Part shown: in pieces, positions 1 through 7,681 of the stretch
How the letters are laid out: each line of letters starts with the position of its first letter
How positions within the stretch are numbered: the first letter of the stretch is position 1
Source of the DNA: Candidatus Bathyarchaeota archaeon
GTDB lineage: Archaea; Thermoproteota; Bathyarchaeia; 40CM-2-53-6; JALHTG01
Length of the DNA: 40,612 nt
NCBI GenBank assembly: GCA_022865705.1
Contig: JALHTG010000003.1
Span: 1 to 40,612 of the forward strand
Direction: 5' to 3'
Position numbers and translations under genes: made by a program
The notes under the pieces: generated by a model
Databases searched by the model: none
The model's input: only the letters and a program-made list of their open reading frames with translations
Told to the model about the DNA's origin: nothing

Positions 1-1
1 A

Positions 2-271
2 AAAGTCTCGCTCAACCCTGCAAGGATGTACGGCATGACCTCAAAGGGGCATCTGGGAGAAGGCGCAGACGCCGACATCACCGTTCTCGACCTAGAACGA
101 GGAGAAGCGGTCATGGGAATAGCGAAAGGTCAAGTCATCATGATCGATGGTGTAGTCATCGGACACAGCGGAACCATAATAACGACAAAGGCTGGAGCGA
201 AGTCGATTGAGAACGCTGGCCTAAAGTCAGACGTTGTGGATCTCGAAGACAGCTGGTTCTTTCACAAGTAG
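2..271 (+). CDS. Amidohydrolase-family protein, C-terminal fragment (5' end outside window)
   Basis: The reading frame is open from base 2, so only about 89 C-terminal residues are seen. They contain SLNPARMYG, KGHLGEGADADI and a GQVIMIDG segment. These match the C-terminal strand of the composite beta-sandwich in cyclic amidohydrolases (hydantoinase, dihydroorotase and related deacylases), where an NPA...G..KG.I..G.DADI signature follows the metal-binding barrel. The metal ligands lie upstream of the window, so the substrate cannot be inferred. The stop is 27 bases before the next start on the same strand, so this gene and the transporter at 299 may be cotranscribed. Confidence 0.75.
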   Translation, partial: KVSLNPARMYGMTSKGHLGEGADADITVLDLERGEAVMGIAKGQVIMIDGVVIGHSGTIITTKAGAKSIENAGLKSDVVDLEDSWFFHK

Positions 272-298
272 GTTTCTCTTGCCCGGGATGGCAATCCG

Positions 299-1522
299 AT
301 GAACGGGATCAGAGCGGCACTGAGTAGTGGAATCGGTTTTCTCGCCAGGCAGAAAAGAAGCTTCAAGGTGAATATTCCTCGCGCAGCGGCAAGCAACTTC
401 CTCTACAAACTCACCCAGCAATACCAACCCCTCTACATAACGGCTCTAGGCGCTAGCTCAGTTCAACTCGGCGTCGTCAGCGGCGTCGGGAGCGCTGCGG
501 CGGTAGGTATCTCCGTTCCAACTGGCTATCTCGTCGACAAGTATGGTCCAAAACGACTCTTCACAATCGCAACCCTGACAATGACGATCGCCTCTATCTT
601 CTTCATCACGTCAAACAACTGGCTCATGACCATACCCGCACTCCTTCTCGCCTCTCTAGCATTGAGACTCAACAACACGGCGTGCGGCACGGTCTGCGGA
701 AGCTCCCTCAAGAACGAAGATAGAGCAGTCGGCATGCAACTCTGCGACTCTGTAACAGCCCTGCCATCCCTTGCAGGACCAATGATAGCCGCGTTCGTTA
801 TTGGAATGTCTGGAGGACTGAATGCAACTGGCATCAGGTCCATCTACTATCTCTTCCTAGCGGGAAACTGCCTACTCCTAATCTACATCGCGAAGGTGTT
901 CAGCGATCCAATAGGGCGAACTGCAGACGAAGTTATACCAAAGTTCGCAGAAGGGGTCAGAGAAGTCCTACGCGAGGGGCGAGCTGTCAAACGTTGGATC
1001 TTGGTTTCTGCGCTTGCAGAAATATCTAGAATGACCAGCCTGATCTTCTGGCCATTGTATGCAGCTAGGATCAAATCAGTTGACGTTCTCGTTTTCGGAG
1101 CAATGGGTACGGCTTTGACAGTGTTTCCGCTGCTCCTTGCAATCCCGGCAGGTAGGCTGGCCGACAAATTAGGTCGCAAGAAACTACTGTATATAATCAC
1201 ACCATGCTACTGTTTGTCTCTAATCCTGTTCATTCTCGCTCGTAGCCCAATCGAACTGATCGTTTCATCTGCACTGCAGGGTACCCTTCAATTGGCGTTG
1301 GTAACGAAACAAGCGATGACTATGGAGTTGGTTCCAACACGGCTTCTGGGACGATGGCTAGGTGTTCTAGGTCTATTCATAGGCTTGGTCGGCCTGTTCG
1401 CACCCATAATCGGTGGCATAATCTGGGATGCCGCAAGTCCTGACCTCGTCTTCCTATTCATCATAGCAGTTGAATTGGCAAAACTACCGATTCTCGTCAC
1501 AGTGCCTGAACGTTCGTCATAG
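299..1522 (+). CDS. Major facilitator superfamily transporter
   Basis: This is a 407-residue, very hydrophobic protein with about twelve predicted membrane segments, the usual MFS size. Two copies of the MFS loop signature are visible: GYLVDKYGPKRLF near residues 76-88 between helices 2 and 3, and GRLADKLGRKKLLY in the second half between helices 8 and 9. This is the pseudo-twofold arrangement expected of the superfamily. It probably acts as a proton-coupled exporter or importer in the cytoplasmic membrane; the substrate is unknown. The ATG at 299 follows the amidohydrolase stop by 27 bases, so the two may be co-transcribed. The roughly 20 residues before the first helix are basic and consistent with a cytoplasmic N-terminus. 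Confidence 0.85.
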   Translation: MNGIRAALSSGIGFLARQKRSFKVNIPRAAASNFLYKLTQQYQPLYITALGASSVQLGVVSGVGSAAAVGISVPTGYLVDKYGPKRLFTIATLTMTIASIFFITSNNWLMTIPALLLASLALRLNNTACGTVCGSSLKNEDRAVGMQLCDSVTALPSLAGPMIAAFVIGMSGGLNATGIRSIYYLFLAGNCLLLIYIAKVFSDPIGRTADEVIPKFAEGVREVLREGRAVKRWILVSALAEISRMTSLIFWPLYAARIKSVDVLVFGAMGTALTVFPLLLAIPAGRLADKLGRKKLLYIITPCYCLSLILFILARSPIELIVSSALQGTLQLALVTKQAMTMELVPTRLLGRWLGVLGLFIGLVGLFAPIIGGIIWDAASPDLVFLFIIAVELAKLPILVTVPERSS

Positions 1523-1906
1523 CGATTGAACGCATTGATAGGATCGTAGAGGAAGTGTGGACGGCGATATCTGAGAGAATCTGAGAAAAACCTAGGGGGG
1601 CTGGGTGACACCTGCTACACAGAAGATCATGGAATCTGGAAGAGGCCCAAAAATCATAGGGGCGTGTATGACACCGTTTCTACAACGCGTTCGTTCCGAA
1701 GTTGAAAGGGTTGTTGGGGGGTGGGGTGTACCACACCTGTGGGACCGTTTGCACGTTCTACAGCTGAAAGAGTTCCCTATCAAAGCTAGTTAGAAACTCT
1801 GTCTTTCTTGATCCGACCAGAATCAGATCCGCGCGCTAGTTCTCTCCCTATTGGCCTATGAGATTAGGCCAATCCGTGAATCGTCCCGCCGACTTGGTGA
1901 ACACAT
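1523..1906. other. Gene-free gap between convergent genes
   Basis: This 384-base stretch lies between the ends of the converging transporter and glyoxalase-fold genes. No frame here looks like a conserved protein; the longest candidate, a plus-strand frame at 1605-1793 of 62 codons, has no recognisable motif. The gap has several G runs (near 1595-1605 and 1708-1728), short overlapping inverted repeats around 1725-1742, and a perfect 9-base hairpin at 1850-1873 (listed separately). It may serve as a termination region for both genes. Confidence 0.5.
1850..1873. repeat. Perfect 9-bp inverted repeat with 6-base loop
   Basis: ATTGGCCTA at 1850-1858 is exactly complementary to TAGGCCAAT at 1865-1873, with six loop bases between. 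It lies 33 bases beyond the stop of the minus-strand gene ending at 1907. It could form an RNA hairpin at the 3' end of that transcript, or be a dyad bound by a protein. No T-run follows on either strand, so it is not a textbook terminator. Confidence 0.45.
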
Positions 1907-2299
1907 CTACTTTCTTTCTATCAGTTCGATGAGTGTCCCGTCGGGGTCCTCAACGAACGCTATGAGGTTACCAGTCGCACTCAGTCGAAAAGGTTCATCT
2001 GTAATAGTTACCTTCTCCCGCCGCATTAGTGAGATTGTCTCATCCATGTTCTTGATGTCAAATGCCAGATGGTCGAAGAGGCGATCCTCGTATTCTGCTT
2101 GAATGAACTTCTTCTGGTTCCGGAAATATGTCAGCTCCAATTTGGCGCCTTTTCCGTCCGGGTCTTGAAGGAACGCGATCTCAGCATTGTTCTGAGGTAT
2201 CTCCCGGCGATTCAGGAGCTTCAGTCCCAGAAGCCTGGTGTAGAAGTCGATCGATTTCTCCATGTTGCTTACTCTAATACTCGTGTGAGTGAATATCAT
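1907..2299 (-). CDS. Glyoxalase/VOC-family metalloprotein
   Basis: This is a protein of about 130 residues with two beta-alpha-beta-beta-beta modules of the vicinal-oxygen-chelate fold. The four usual metal ligands are in place: His in FTHTSIRV, Glu in KLELTYF, His in FDHLAFDI and Glu in LIELIERK. Length and motifs suit a glyoxalase I-like lyase acting on methylglyoxal-thiol adducts, but VOC proteins also include epimerases and dioxygenases. A GTG lies at 2305, but GGAGG at 2313-2309 is spaced nine bases from the ATG at 2299, so that start was chosen. It is the last gene of a minus-strand run that includes an aldehyde oxidoreductase and thiol-redox genes, which fits a role in reactive-carbonyl handling (inference). 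A second VOC protein lies at 30371-30802. Confidence 0.8.
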   Translation of the reverse strand: MIFTHTSIRVSNMEKSIDFYTRLLGLKLLNRREIPQNNAEIAFLQDPDGKGAKLELTYFRNQKKFIQAEYEDRLFDHLAFDIKNMDETISLMRREKVTITDEPFRLSATGNLIAFVEDPDGTLIELIERK

Positions 2300-2362
2300 A
2301 ATCACTCGCCTCCATGCCTTCTATTACGCACAGGCATATGAAAGCGATGGTCGCTTGCTGAA

Positions 2363-2890
2363 TTAGCTAGGTGTGTATGCCCCTATCCTAATCTCTGCAA
2401 AGAACTCCTTTTTCGCCTTGCATATGGGACAGACGTACGGGGGCTCTTCTCGAAAGACAACGTACCCACATTGCTTACAGTACCACAGCTTCAATCCAGT
2501 CATTGAGGGCTCCTCTGTCGCCTTGGAAGTCGCAACAAGCTCATGCGATGAAGGTTCCGCTGATGTTCCGTAAGCTCTTGTCTGTTTCATCTCTGGTCTT
2601 CTCTCCAGAATCGATACGACAGGCGTTTTCCCTTCAAAAGCATCCTTTCTTAAGTACAGGCCGCAGTAGCATGTTCCGAACTCTTCTACATCTGGATCTC
2701 GATAGTCGCAAGGGCAGATTATGTCCTTGTCAAAATCGAAGTTTCCAGAGGCCAATCGACACGGACAGGAAGCATAGCCATATCTCTCTTCGTTCTTCTT
2801 GAGCCCCTCAAGCAAGTCCTTCAGAAAACTTTCGTCTGGATTGAGATAATATCCGCGGCTTCTAGCGTCAGATTCAGCCCTTTGTCGCAC
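2363..2890 (-). CDS. Ferredoxin:thioredoxin reductase catalytic chain fused to rubredoxin
   Basis: Residues 1-90 hold the FTR catalytic-chain cysteines as CPC (42-44), CPC (59-61) and CYC (74-76), which bind a [4Fe-4S] cluster next to a redox-active disulfide. Residues 136-170 form a rubredoxin-type iron site with CKQC (138-141) and CPIC (154-157), joined by a low-complexity linker. In plant FTR the last motif is CHC; here the His is Tyr. The enzyme should pass single electrons from ferredoxin or rubredoxin to a disulfide on a partner protein. The gene upstream is a glutaredoxin only 11 bases away, so that is the likely partner. The start is GTG at 2890, with GGAG just upstream. The small FTR variable subunit of plants is absent, as is usual in archaea. 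Confidence 0.85.
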   Translation of the reverse strand: MRQRAESDARSRGYYLNPDESFLKDLLEGLKKNEERYGYASCPCRLASGNFDFDKDIICPCDYRDPDVEEFGTCYCGLYLRKDAFEGKTPVVSILERRPEMKQTRAYGTSAEPSSHELVATSKATEEPSMTGLKLWYCKQCGYVVFREEPPYVCPICKAKKEFFAEIRIGAYTPS

Positions 2891-2901
2891 AGACTCCAGA
2901 G

Positions 2902-3222
2902 TTATCGAAGTCCAAGCGCCTCCTTTAGCTCATCCACCTTGAACCCCGTGATCAATCGCTTGTCGTCAATCAATACCGCTGGATAAACATGACAATTCCA
3001 TTTTCTCAGATCGTTTTCAATCTTCTTTCTATCTTCAGGATTCGCTTGATCAACATCCAGATACTCATGGTAGACTTTGCTGTCTTTCAGGAACTGTTTT
3101 GTGCGCTTGCACCAGGCACACGTGCTTAACGCATAGACAAACACTTTGTGATCTTTCTTCTCGCCTGGTACTTTTACGACGTTCACAGGCATTCCTCCGA
3201 GAACAGATTGGGACTTTGTCAT
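2902..3222 (-). CDS. Glutaredoxin-like thiol-disulfide protein
   Basis: This 106-residue protein has a thioredoxin fold. The active site is TCAWCKR with Cys35 and Cys38, and a cis-proline follows in VYPAVLID, near residue 79. The first 20 residues extend beyond the usual glutaredoxin start, so the ATG for Met11 is an alternative. Many archaeal members of this family carry no signal peptide and act in the cytoplasm as disulfide reductants. The FTR-rubredoxin gene starts 11 bases downstream on the same strand, suggesting a reductase-substrate pair in one transcript. The macro-domain gene ends 39 bases upstream. Confidence 0.85.
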   Translation of the reverse strand: MTKSQSVLGGMPVNVVKVPGEKKDHKVFVYALSTCAWCKRTKQFLKDSKVYHEYLDVDQANPEDRKKIENDLRKWNCHVYPAVLIDDKRLITGFKVDELKEALGLR

Positions 3223-3261
3223 GACGGTATTATAGGTTTGCAGCCTTATTCTTTTCTGAGG

Positions 3262-3789
3262 CTACGTCTGCATCAGTTCGTTGAGCTTCTTCTGAAATAT
3301 GTTGAAAGTAGGATGGTCAAAGAGATAGAAGGCAACTTGCTCTATTCCTGTTTTATTCTTCAAGTAGGAAATCGCTTCTGACAGCATGATTCTTGCACAA
3401 CTATTGACTGGGAATCCAAATATTCCACTGCTTATGGCGGGAAATGCAACAGATTTCAACCCATATTTGTCAGCCAATCTTAGGCTGTTCAAAGTTGCCG
3501 AGGCAAGCTTCCTATTCTCGTCCCCTTCACCCCATCTTGGGCCAACGGCGTGAATGACATGTTTCGCCTTGAGGTTTCCCCCAGTCGTCATTACCGCTTC
3601 ACCCACTCTTATTCGCCCTATCTTGTTGCATTGCTCTTGAATGATCGCTCCTCCTTTCCTGCGAATGGCCCCGGCGACGCCTCCTCCCATTATCAGATCT
3701 GCATTCGCAGCATTCACAATCGCTTCGCAATCAGCATCCGTGATGTCTGCCTGCACGAGTTCGAGAACCGACTGCCCCACTTTCACCAT
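3262..3789 (-). CDS. Macro-domain protein (ADP-ribose hydrolase type)
   Basis: This 175-residue protein consists of one macro domain. Typical ADP-ribose-binding elements are present: ADITDADCEAIVNAAN (about residues 14-29), the GGGVAGAI loop (35-42) and SSGIFGFP (about 119-126) in the diphosphate loop. The N-A-A-N plus GGGV pattern is that of MacroD-like enzymes, which remove ADP-ribose from proteins or deacetylate O-acetyl-ADP-ribose. The protein is predicted to be cytoplasmic. It sits within a minus-strand run between the membrane zinc-ribbon gene (30 bases upstream) and glutaredoxin (39 bases downstream). No ADP-ribosyltransferase or sirtuin is seen nearby, so its substrate is not clear from context. 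Confidence 0.9.
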   Translation of the reverse strand: MVKVGQSVLELVQADITDADCEAIVNAANADLIMGGGVAGAIRRKGGAIIQEQCNKIGRIRVGEAVMTTGGNLKAKHVIHAVGPRWGEGDENRKLASATLNSLRLADKYGLKSVAFPAISSGIFGFPVNSCARIMLSEAISYLKNKTGIEQVAFYLFDHPTFNIFQKKLNELMQT

Positions 3790-3819
3790 TCGAAGACACC
3801 TACAATCCAGCGGCCGTGA

Positions 3820-4071
3820 TTACTGAACTGAGGCGTCATTTGTCTTCATCCCTCGAGCCGGGTCAACTTGGAAGCCTCCGCATGTCTTGCATACCAGACT
3901 ATTCGGAGGATGAGCAAGACGGCTTTCGGATAAGTTGCAGCTGACGCATCCTTTTTGCCTGCCTCGATGGATTTCCCAGATCATCCAGAGGGCCCAAGCA
4001 ATGAGTCCCCCTGCCAAGAACAAGACGGCGGCTGTGGCAAGGTTCATGGTCGTTACTTCATTTCTCTTCAT
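3820..4071 (-). CDS. Small membrane-anchored zinc-ribbon protein
   Basis: This is an 83-residue protein. Residues about 10-30 form one hydrophobic membrane helix. After a short basic stretch there is a CVSC pair (42-45) and a CKTC pair (61-64) that could bind Zn or Fe in a ribbon. The family is not recognised. Two starts are possible: ATG at 4071 (used here) or ATG at 4047, which begins directly before the helix. It starts 18 bases after the stop of the aldehyde ferredoxin oxidoreductase gene on the same strand, so it is probably cotranscribed and may tether or serve that enzyme (inference). Confidence 0.6.
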   Translation of the reverse strand: MKRNEVTTMNLATAAVLFLAGGLIAWALWMIWEIHRGRQKGCVSCNLSESRLAHPPNSLVCKTCGGFQVDPARGMKTNDASVQ

Positions 4072-4089
4072 TCAGACTGAGCTTTGATC

Positions 4090-5961
4090 TTACATTATTC
4101 GAGCTTTGTCGGCCACCCAACCAATGTCAAGTTCTTCCAGTTTCTCTCGTGTAGGTGCGCCTGTTTCCTCGTTCCACCCATTCATCCTATAGTAGATCCG
4201 TCTAGCGTTGTGGAGTTGTTCAGGGTTCACCGCGGTCTTCGAGAGAGCGCCGACATTGTGTGGGTGGAAGAACCTGTCCGGCAGCCAGTCATCTTTGGCG
4301 GTGAATCCCTCGCGGAGGTTGAAGGCTCTCGTCATGTTCAATGCGCGGTCACCAACCTTCCACAACTCAAATGCCGTGGTATTCCAACCTGTAACTGCTT
4401 TCACCAACTCCACCTTCTGCTCATAATTCCAAGGCGGAAAGATGCACAGAACCAAGCAGTTGACAAGGTGTCTCCAAGTTGAGAAATACCTGAACACTCG
4501 CACCTTGGCTGGACCAAAATCCTCGATTGGCACCAGCTCAAATACGCCGAGGCTCTTCATGTCTTTCAACATTTTTTCATCGAACATCGTGTCATGTATG
4601 TTGTGCACATGATCTGCCCCGGTTGGAGATGTTGCATAGCCTAGCCCTAAAGCTCGTTTCAGCCGCGGTTCATGCATAGGAACCTCAAGGCCCTTCACAT
4701 GAATGGCAAACCTCTCGGCCTTCGGCCCAAGCTTCTCAGCCGCTTTCTTCACTCCTTCAGCGAGCAGGTCTCCTATCCCCTCTCGTTTCGTTATCAGTTC
4801 TATCGTTTTCAGCATCGCATCCGCATTTCCAAACTTGAGCTCCATTCCACCCGTGTCTTTCTTTGTGAGAATTCCATTTTCGAAGCATTCCATGGCAAAT
4901 GCGATCGTTCCGCCAACGGAGATTGTGTCCAATCCGTAGCGTTGACAGAGCTCATGGCCTTTGCATATCGCTGGCAAATCGTCAATTCCGCAATCTGAGC
5001 CCAACGAGGCCAACGTTTCATATTCCGGTCCACCAAAAGCTGGGTCGACCCTCAGCTTTCCCTCAATCTTGACCACCTTCTTGCACCTCATTGTGCAAGC
5101 AAAACAAGTTTCCATTCCAACGCCTACGGTGTTCTTGAGGGTCTTTGCATCGATCGCATCCGGGTTGGGAAATTCTCCGTCGCGAAAGTTGTGATATGGC
5201 AAGTTTCCAGAGGCAGCGGACGCATCCATGACGGCGCCTGTTCCATAGTTATGGAGGTTGGGGCTGAGTTTGGGCATGTTCTCATTGAACCATGCCACCA
5301 TTCCCCGAATCTTCTCCGGATCAGCAACCTTCACTCTCTCCTTTCCCTTGGCCGCGATAGCCTTCAGATTCTTAGAGCCCATGACCGCGCCCATTCCGGT
5401 CCTTCCCGCTGTATGCTTCAGATCATTGACGACACAAGCATATCGAACAAGGTGTTCGCCAGCGGGGCCGATCTGCGCTGTTCGAACAGTCTGATCCTGA
5501 AGTTCTCGACGAATCAACTTCTGTGATTCGCCGATCTCCTTACCCCAAAGATGTTTCGCATCCTTAATCTCAGCTTGACCATCATGTATCCACAGGTAAA
5601 CTGGGCTCTTTGCTTTCCCCTCAACAACTGCAGCGTCGAAGCCAGCATGTTTGAGCTCAGCTCCCCAGAAACCACCAACCTCGGCGTCACCATAAGCTCC
5701 AGTGAGCGGGGATTTGGCGCCTACGCTGTTGCGTCCGCTTCCTGAGAACGGAGCCCCTGTCAAGACACCCGTGGCGAAGATCAGCTTGTTCTCAGGACCT
5801 ACAGGGTCCACTCTAGCTTCCATTTCTTTGAGGAGATAGTACGCGATCAGCGCTCTTCCTCCAAAGTATCTACGATAGAAATTCTCTTCCGGAGTTTCAA
5901 CTTGGATCTTGTCATCTGAGAGATTCACACGCAAGATCTTGCCCAAATAACCGAAAGCCAT
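4090..5961 (-). CDS. Aldehyde ferredoxin oxidoreductase (tungsten-pterin enzyme)
   Basis: At 623 residues it has the typical AOR length. The N-terminal domain begins GYLGKILRVNLS and contains RYFGGRALIAYYLL and TGVLTGAPFSGSGR, which bind the pterin. The [4Fe-4S] ligands are Cys286, Cys289 and Cys293 in ETCFACTMRC, with a fourth Cys506 in CLVLCIFP. SPTGADHVHNIHD near 445-457 is also characteristic. The family oxidises aldehydes to carboxylic acids and gives electrons to ferredoxin, using a bis-pterin W (or Mo) cofactor; it is cytoplasmic and oxygen-sensitive. The start is ATG at 5961, with AAAGGAG six bases upstream. It is the first gene of a six-gene minus-strand run containing FTR, glutaredoxin and a glyoxalase-fold protein. 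Its reduced ferredoxin could feed the FTR (inference). Confidence 0.93.
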   Translation of the reverse strand: MAFGYLGKILRVNLSDDKIQVETPEENFYRRYFGGRALIAYYLLKEMEARVDPVGPENKLIFATGVLTGAPFSGSGRNSVGAKSPLTGAYGDAEVGGFWGAELKHAGFDAAVVEGKAKSPVYLWIHDGQAEIKDAKHLWGKEIGESQKLIRRELQDQTVRTAQIGPAGEHLVRYACVVNDLKHTAGRTGMGAVMGSKNLKAIAAKGKERVKVADPEKIRGMVAWFNENMPKLSPNLHNYGTGAVMDASAASGNLPYHNFRDGEFPNPDAIDAKTLKNTVGVGMETCFACTMRCKKVVKIEGKLRVDPAFGGPEYETLASLGSDCGIDDLPAICKGHELCQRYGLDTISVGGTIAFAMECFENGILTKKDTGGMELKFGNADAMLKTIELITKREGIGDLLAEGVKKAAEKLGPKAERFAIHVKGLEVPMHEPRLKRALGLGYATSPTGADHVHNIHDTMFDEKMLKDMKSLGVFELVPIEDFGPAKVRVFRYFSTWRHLVNCLVLCIFPPWNYEQKVELVKAVTGWNTTAFELWKVGDRALNMTRAFNLREGFTAKDDWLPDRFFHPHNVGALSKTAVNPEQLHNARRIYYRMNGWNEETGAPTREKLEELDIGWVADKARIM

Positions 5962-6071
5962 AGTCTTCTCCTTTGCAGGTTTCGTCAGCCATACTGAATT
6001 CGGGCGGCTATTTGCCTATCTGTGCCGGAGAAAACATAATCAGCAAGAACCAGCAGATCATAGAGTTAGGG

Positions 6072-6299
6072 TTGAAGAGCCGGTCGGAGAAGTTGAAGAA
6101 ACCATTTGAGGAGAAGCTGCCTTTCCGAAAGCCTCTCGAGCCAACACCCCTACCTTTCCCAATCGAACCTCAAAGATTCATCTACCCGCCCCCCGACGAA
6201 ACCCAACGAGTACTGAAGGAAATTCTCACAAGACTCGACACCATAGAGAAACGTCTCAGTAGCATTGAGAAGACTTTGGCCACGAGGCCAACTGGTTAA
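6072..6299 (+). CDS. Small proline-rich/coiled-coil protein, unknown function
   Basis: The frame is open from before 5973, but an ATG there lies only 11 bases from the divergent AOR start and inside its leader. The TTG at 6072 after a purine-rich stretch is preferred, giving about 75 residues. The middle is rich in Pro and basic residues (KPLEPTPLPFPIEP) and the C-terminus (about 40 residues) is a heptad-like helix, LKEILTRLDTIEKRLSSIEK, likely to form a coiled coil. It ends 22 bases before the phosphoribosyltransferase start and may share its transcript. No family is recognised. That it is a real gene is supported mainly by the regular amphipathic helix. Confidence 0.45.
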   Translation: MKSRSEKLKKPFEEKLPFRKPLEPTPLPFPIEPQRFIYPPPDETQRVLKEILTRLDTIEKRLSSIEKTLATRPTG

Positions 6300-6321
6300 T
6301 TCCTAGAGAGATCATCGGTTG

Positions 6322-6990
6322 ATGCAGAAGGTAGTAGACTCTCCTACACTGAGGAATAGGCACTATGTTTTCAAAGACAGACTACAGGCAGGTATTCTTC
6401 TCGCAACCGAACTTGAAAGATATGCGAAAGAGAGCGCTATTCTTCTGGCTCTACCTGCCGGAGGAGTACCTGTCGGATATGAGGTGTCTAAACGTCTTGG
6501 CATTCCTCTGCATGTTGCCGTTGTAAGAAAGATTCAGATCCCCTGGAATACGGAGGCAGGATTTGGCGCTGTCACATGGGATGGATCCGTCGTCTTGAAC
6601 GACATGCTTGTGAGAGAGCTTGGCCTCACGTCGAGTCAGATAGAGGACTGTATTTCCCGCACGAGGCGGATCGTCTCAGAAAGGATTCGGAAATTCTCAA
6701 GGGAGAAGCTTCCGGAGATGCGAGATCAAACAGTCATCTTGGTTGATGATGGACTGGCATCGGGTTATACGATGATGGCTGCTGTTGATTCAGTGAGAAG
6801 GCAGAATCCTGAAAGGATCATCGTAGCGGTTCCTACGGGGTCCAAAGGGTCAGTTCGATTAATCTCCTCCAAAGTGGACCTCCTCATCTGCCTGAACATT
6901 AGAGCTGGACCTGTGTTCGCTGTAGCTGATGCATATGAGGAGTGGCACGATCTCACAGACGAGGAAGTAATGCCCTATCTTCGGAAATAG
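6322..6990 (+). CDS. Predicted phosphoribosyltransferase
   Basis: This protein of about 222 residues is a type I phosphoribosyltransferase. The PRPP-binding loop VILVDDGLASGYT is at about 138-150. An upstream PAGGVPVGYEV segment forms the other phosphate-contacting loop, and a flexible region with PWNTEAGFGAV lies between. Its size and the pattern LPAGGVPVG...VRKIQIPWN match a widespread conserved family (COG1926 type) whose substrate is generally unassigned. The enzyme is cytoplasmic. A TTG immediately precedes the ATG, so the start could be 6319 or 6322. It lies downstream of a small coiled-coil gene and converges on the ECF S-component gene. Confidence 0.85.
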   Translation: MQKVVDSPTLRNRHYVFKDRLQAGILLATELERYAKESAILLALPAGGVPVGYEVSKRLGIPLHVAVVRKIQIPWNTEAGFGAVTWDGSVVLNDMLVRELGLTSSQIEDCISRTRRIVSERIRKFSREKLPEMRDQTVILVDDGLASGYTMMAAVDSVRRQNPERIIVAVPTGSKGSVRLISSKVDLLICLNIRAGPVFAVADAYEEWHDLTDEEVMPYLRK

Positions 6991-7001
6991 ATTCGAATCC
7001 T

Positions 7002-7502
7002 TTAGACTTGGGATAGAATCGAAGGCATTCTTCTTCTGAGCAACAATGCTGCCAGCGGACTTATCGCAAGCCCCGCAACTACTTGAAAGGCATTGAAAGG
7101 CAGCCCCTCGAGGGCAGCTCCAACACCGAACGATAACCCTTCAACCAGAAAATAGCCAAGGACCATCTCTGTTCCCCCAAGAACGCATGCGACCCAGTCT
7201 GATCCACGTGTTCTTGCGATTCTACCGACAATCCACCCCTCTATCCCTTTTATCACCAGTGTGTAGGGTACGAAAAGGGGATTGCTGATCATGTCAGCCA
7301 TTGCTGACCCGACTCCCCCAGCCAGTCCCCCAACAACTGGACCAAACAATAGTGCCACAACAAAGATCATAGCATCTCCCAAGTTGAAGCAACCACCCGC
7401 AGTTGGAATCGGAAACTCGATAATCATGGTTGAGCCTGCAACCAGCCCCGCGCAGATTACAATCAGAGCAAGCCGTAGGATCTTCAACTTGAAGGACTTC
7501 AC
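7002..7502 (-). CDS. ECF transporter substrate-binding (S) component
   Basis: This 166-residue integral membrane protein has about five to six helices. The hallmark FNLGDAMIFVVALLFGP, followed by a glycine-rich GGLAGGVGSAMADM segment, is typical of energy-coupling-factor S components. These capture vitamins or their precursors and associate with a shared T component and ATPases. No EcfA or EcfT genes are seen nearby, so it would rely on a module encoded elsewhere (group II arrangement). Substrate cannot be assigned from sequence; thiamin precursors, riboflavin or pantothenate are possible. It ends 12 bases from the stop of the convergent phosphoribosyltransferase. Confidence 0.75.
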   Translation of the reverse strand: MKSFKLKILRLALIVICAGLVAGSTMIIEFPIPTAGGCFNLGDAMIFVVALLFGPVVGGLAGGVGSAMADMISNPLFVPYTLVIKGIEGWIVGRIARTRGSDWVACVLGGTEMVLGYFLVEGLSFGVGAALEGLPFNAFQVVAGLAISPLAALLLRRRMPSILSQV

Positions 7503-7681
7503 GTACAGTCACTTCCGGAGCTGGTCAAGACTTACGTATTTGCCCCTTTCCCAACGCATGAGATAATGAATCTTTCCTCATGCTGGTGCAGCAGACACAA
7601 AGAATGGATGAGGCATATTCTACCGGGATCACTGCGATAATCCTTTGAGTACATTCATCTCTTCTCTCTTGCAGGGGTTGG

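Noticed and set aside
1708-1728. G-quadruplex motif
   Set aside because: The middle G run lacks a loop between its halves, so a three-layer quadruplex is not well supported.
1605-1793. 62-codon plus-strand frame in the first long gap
   Set aside because: No motif, no ribosome-binding site of note and a G-run-derived Gly-Gly stretch; likely chance.
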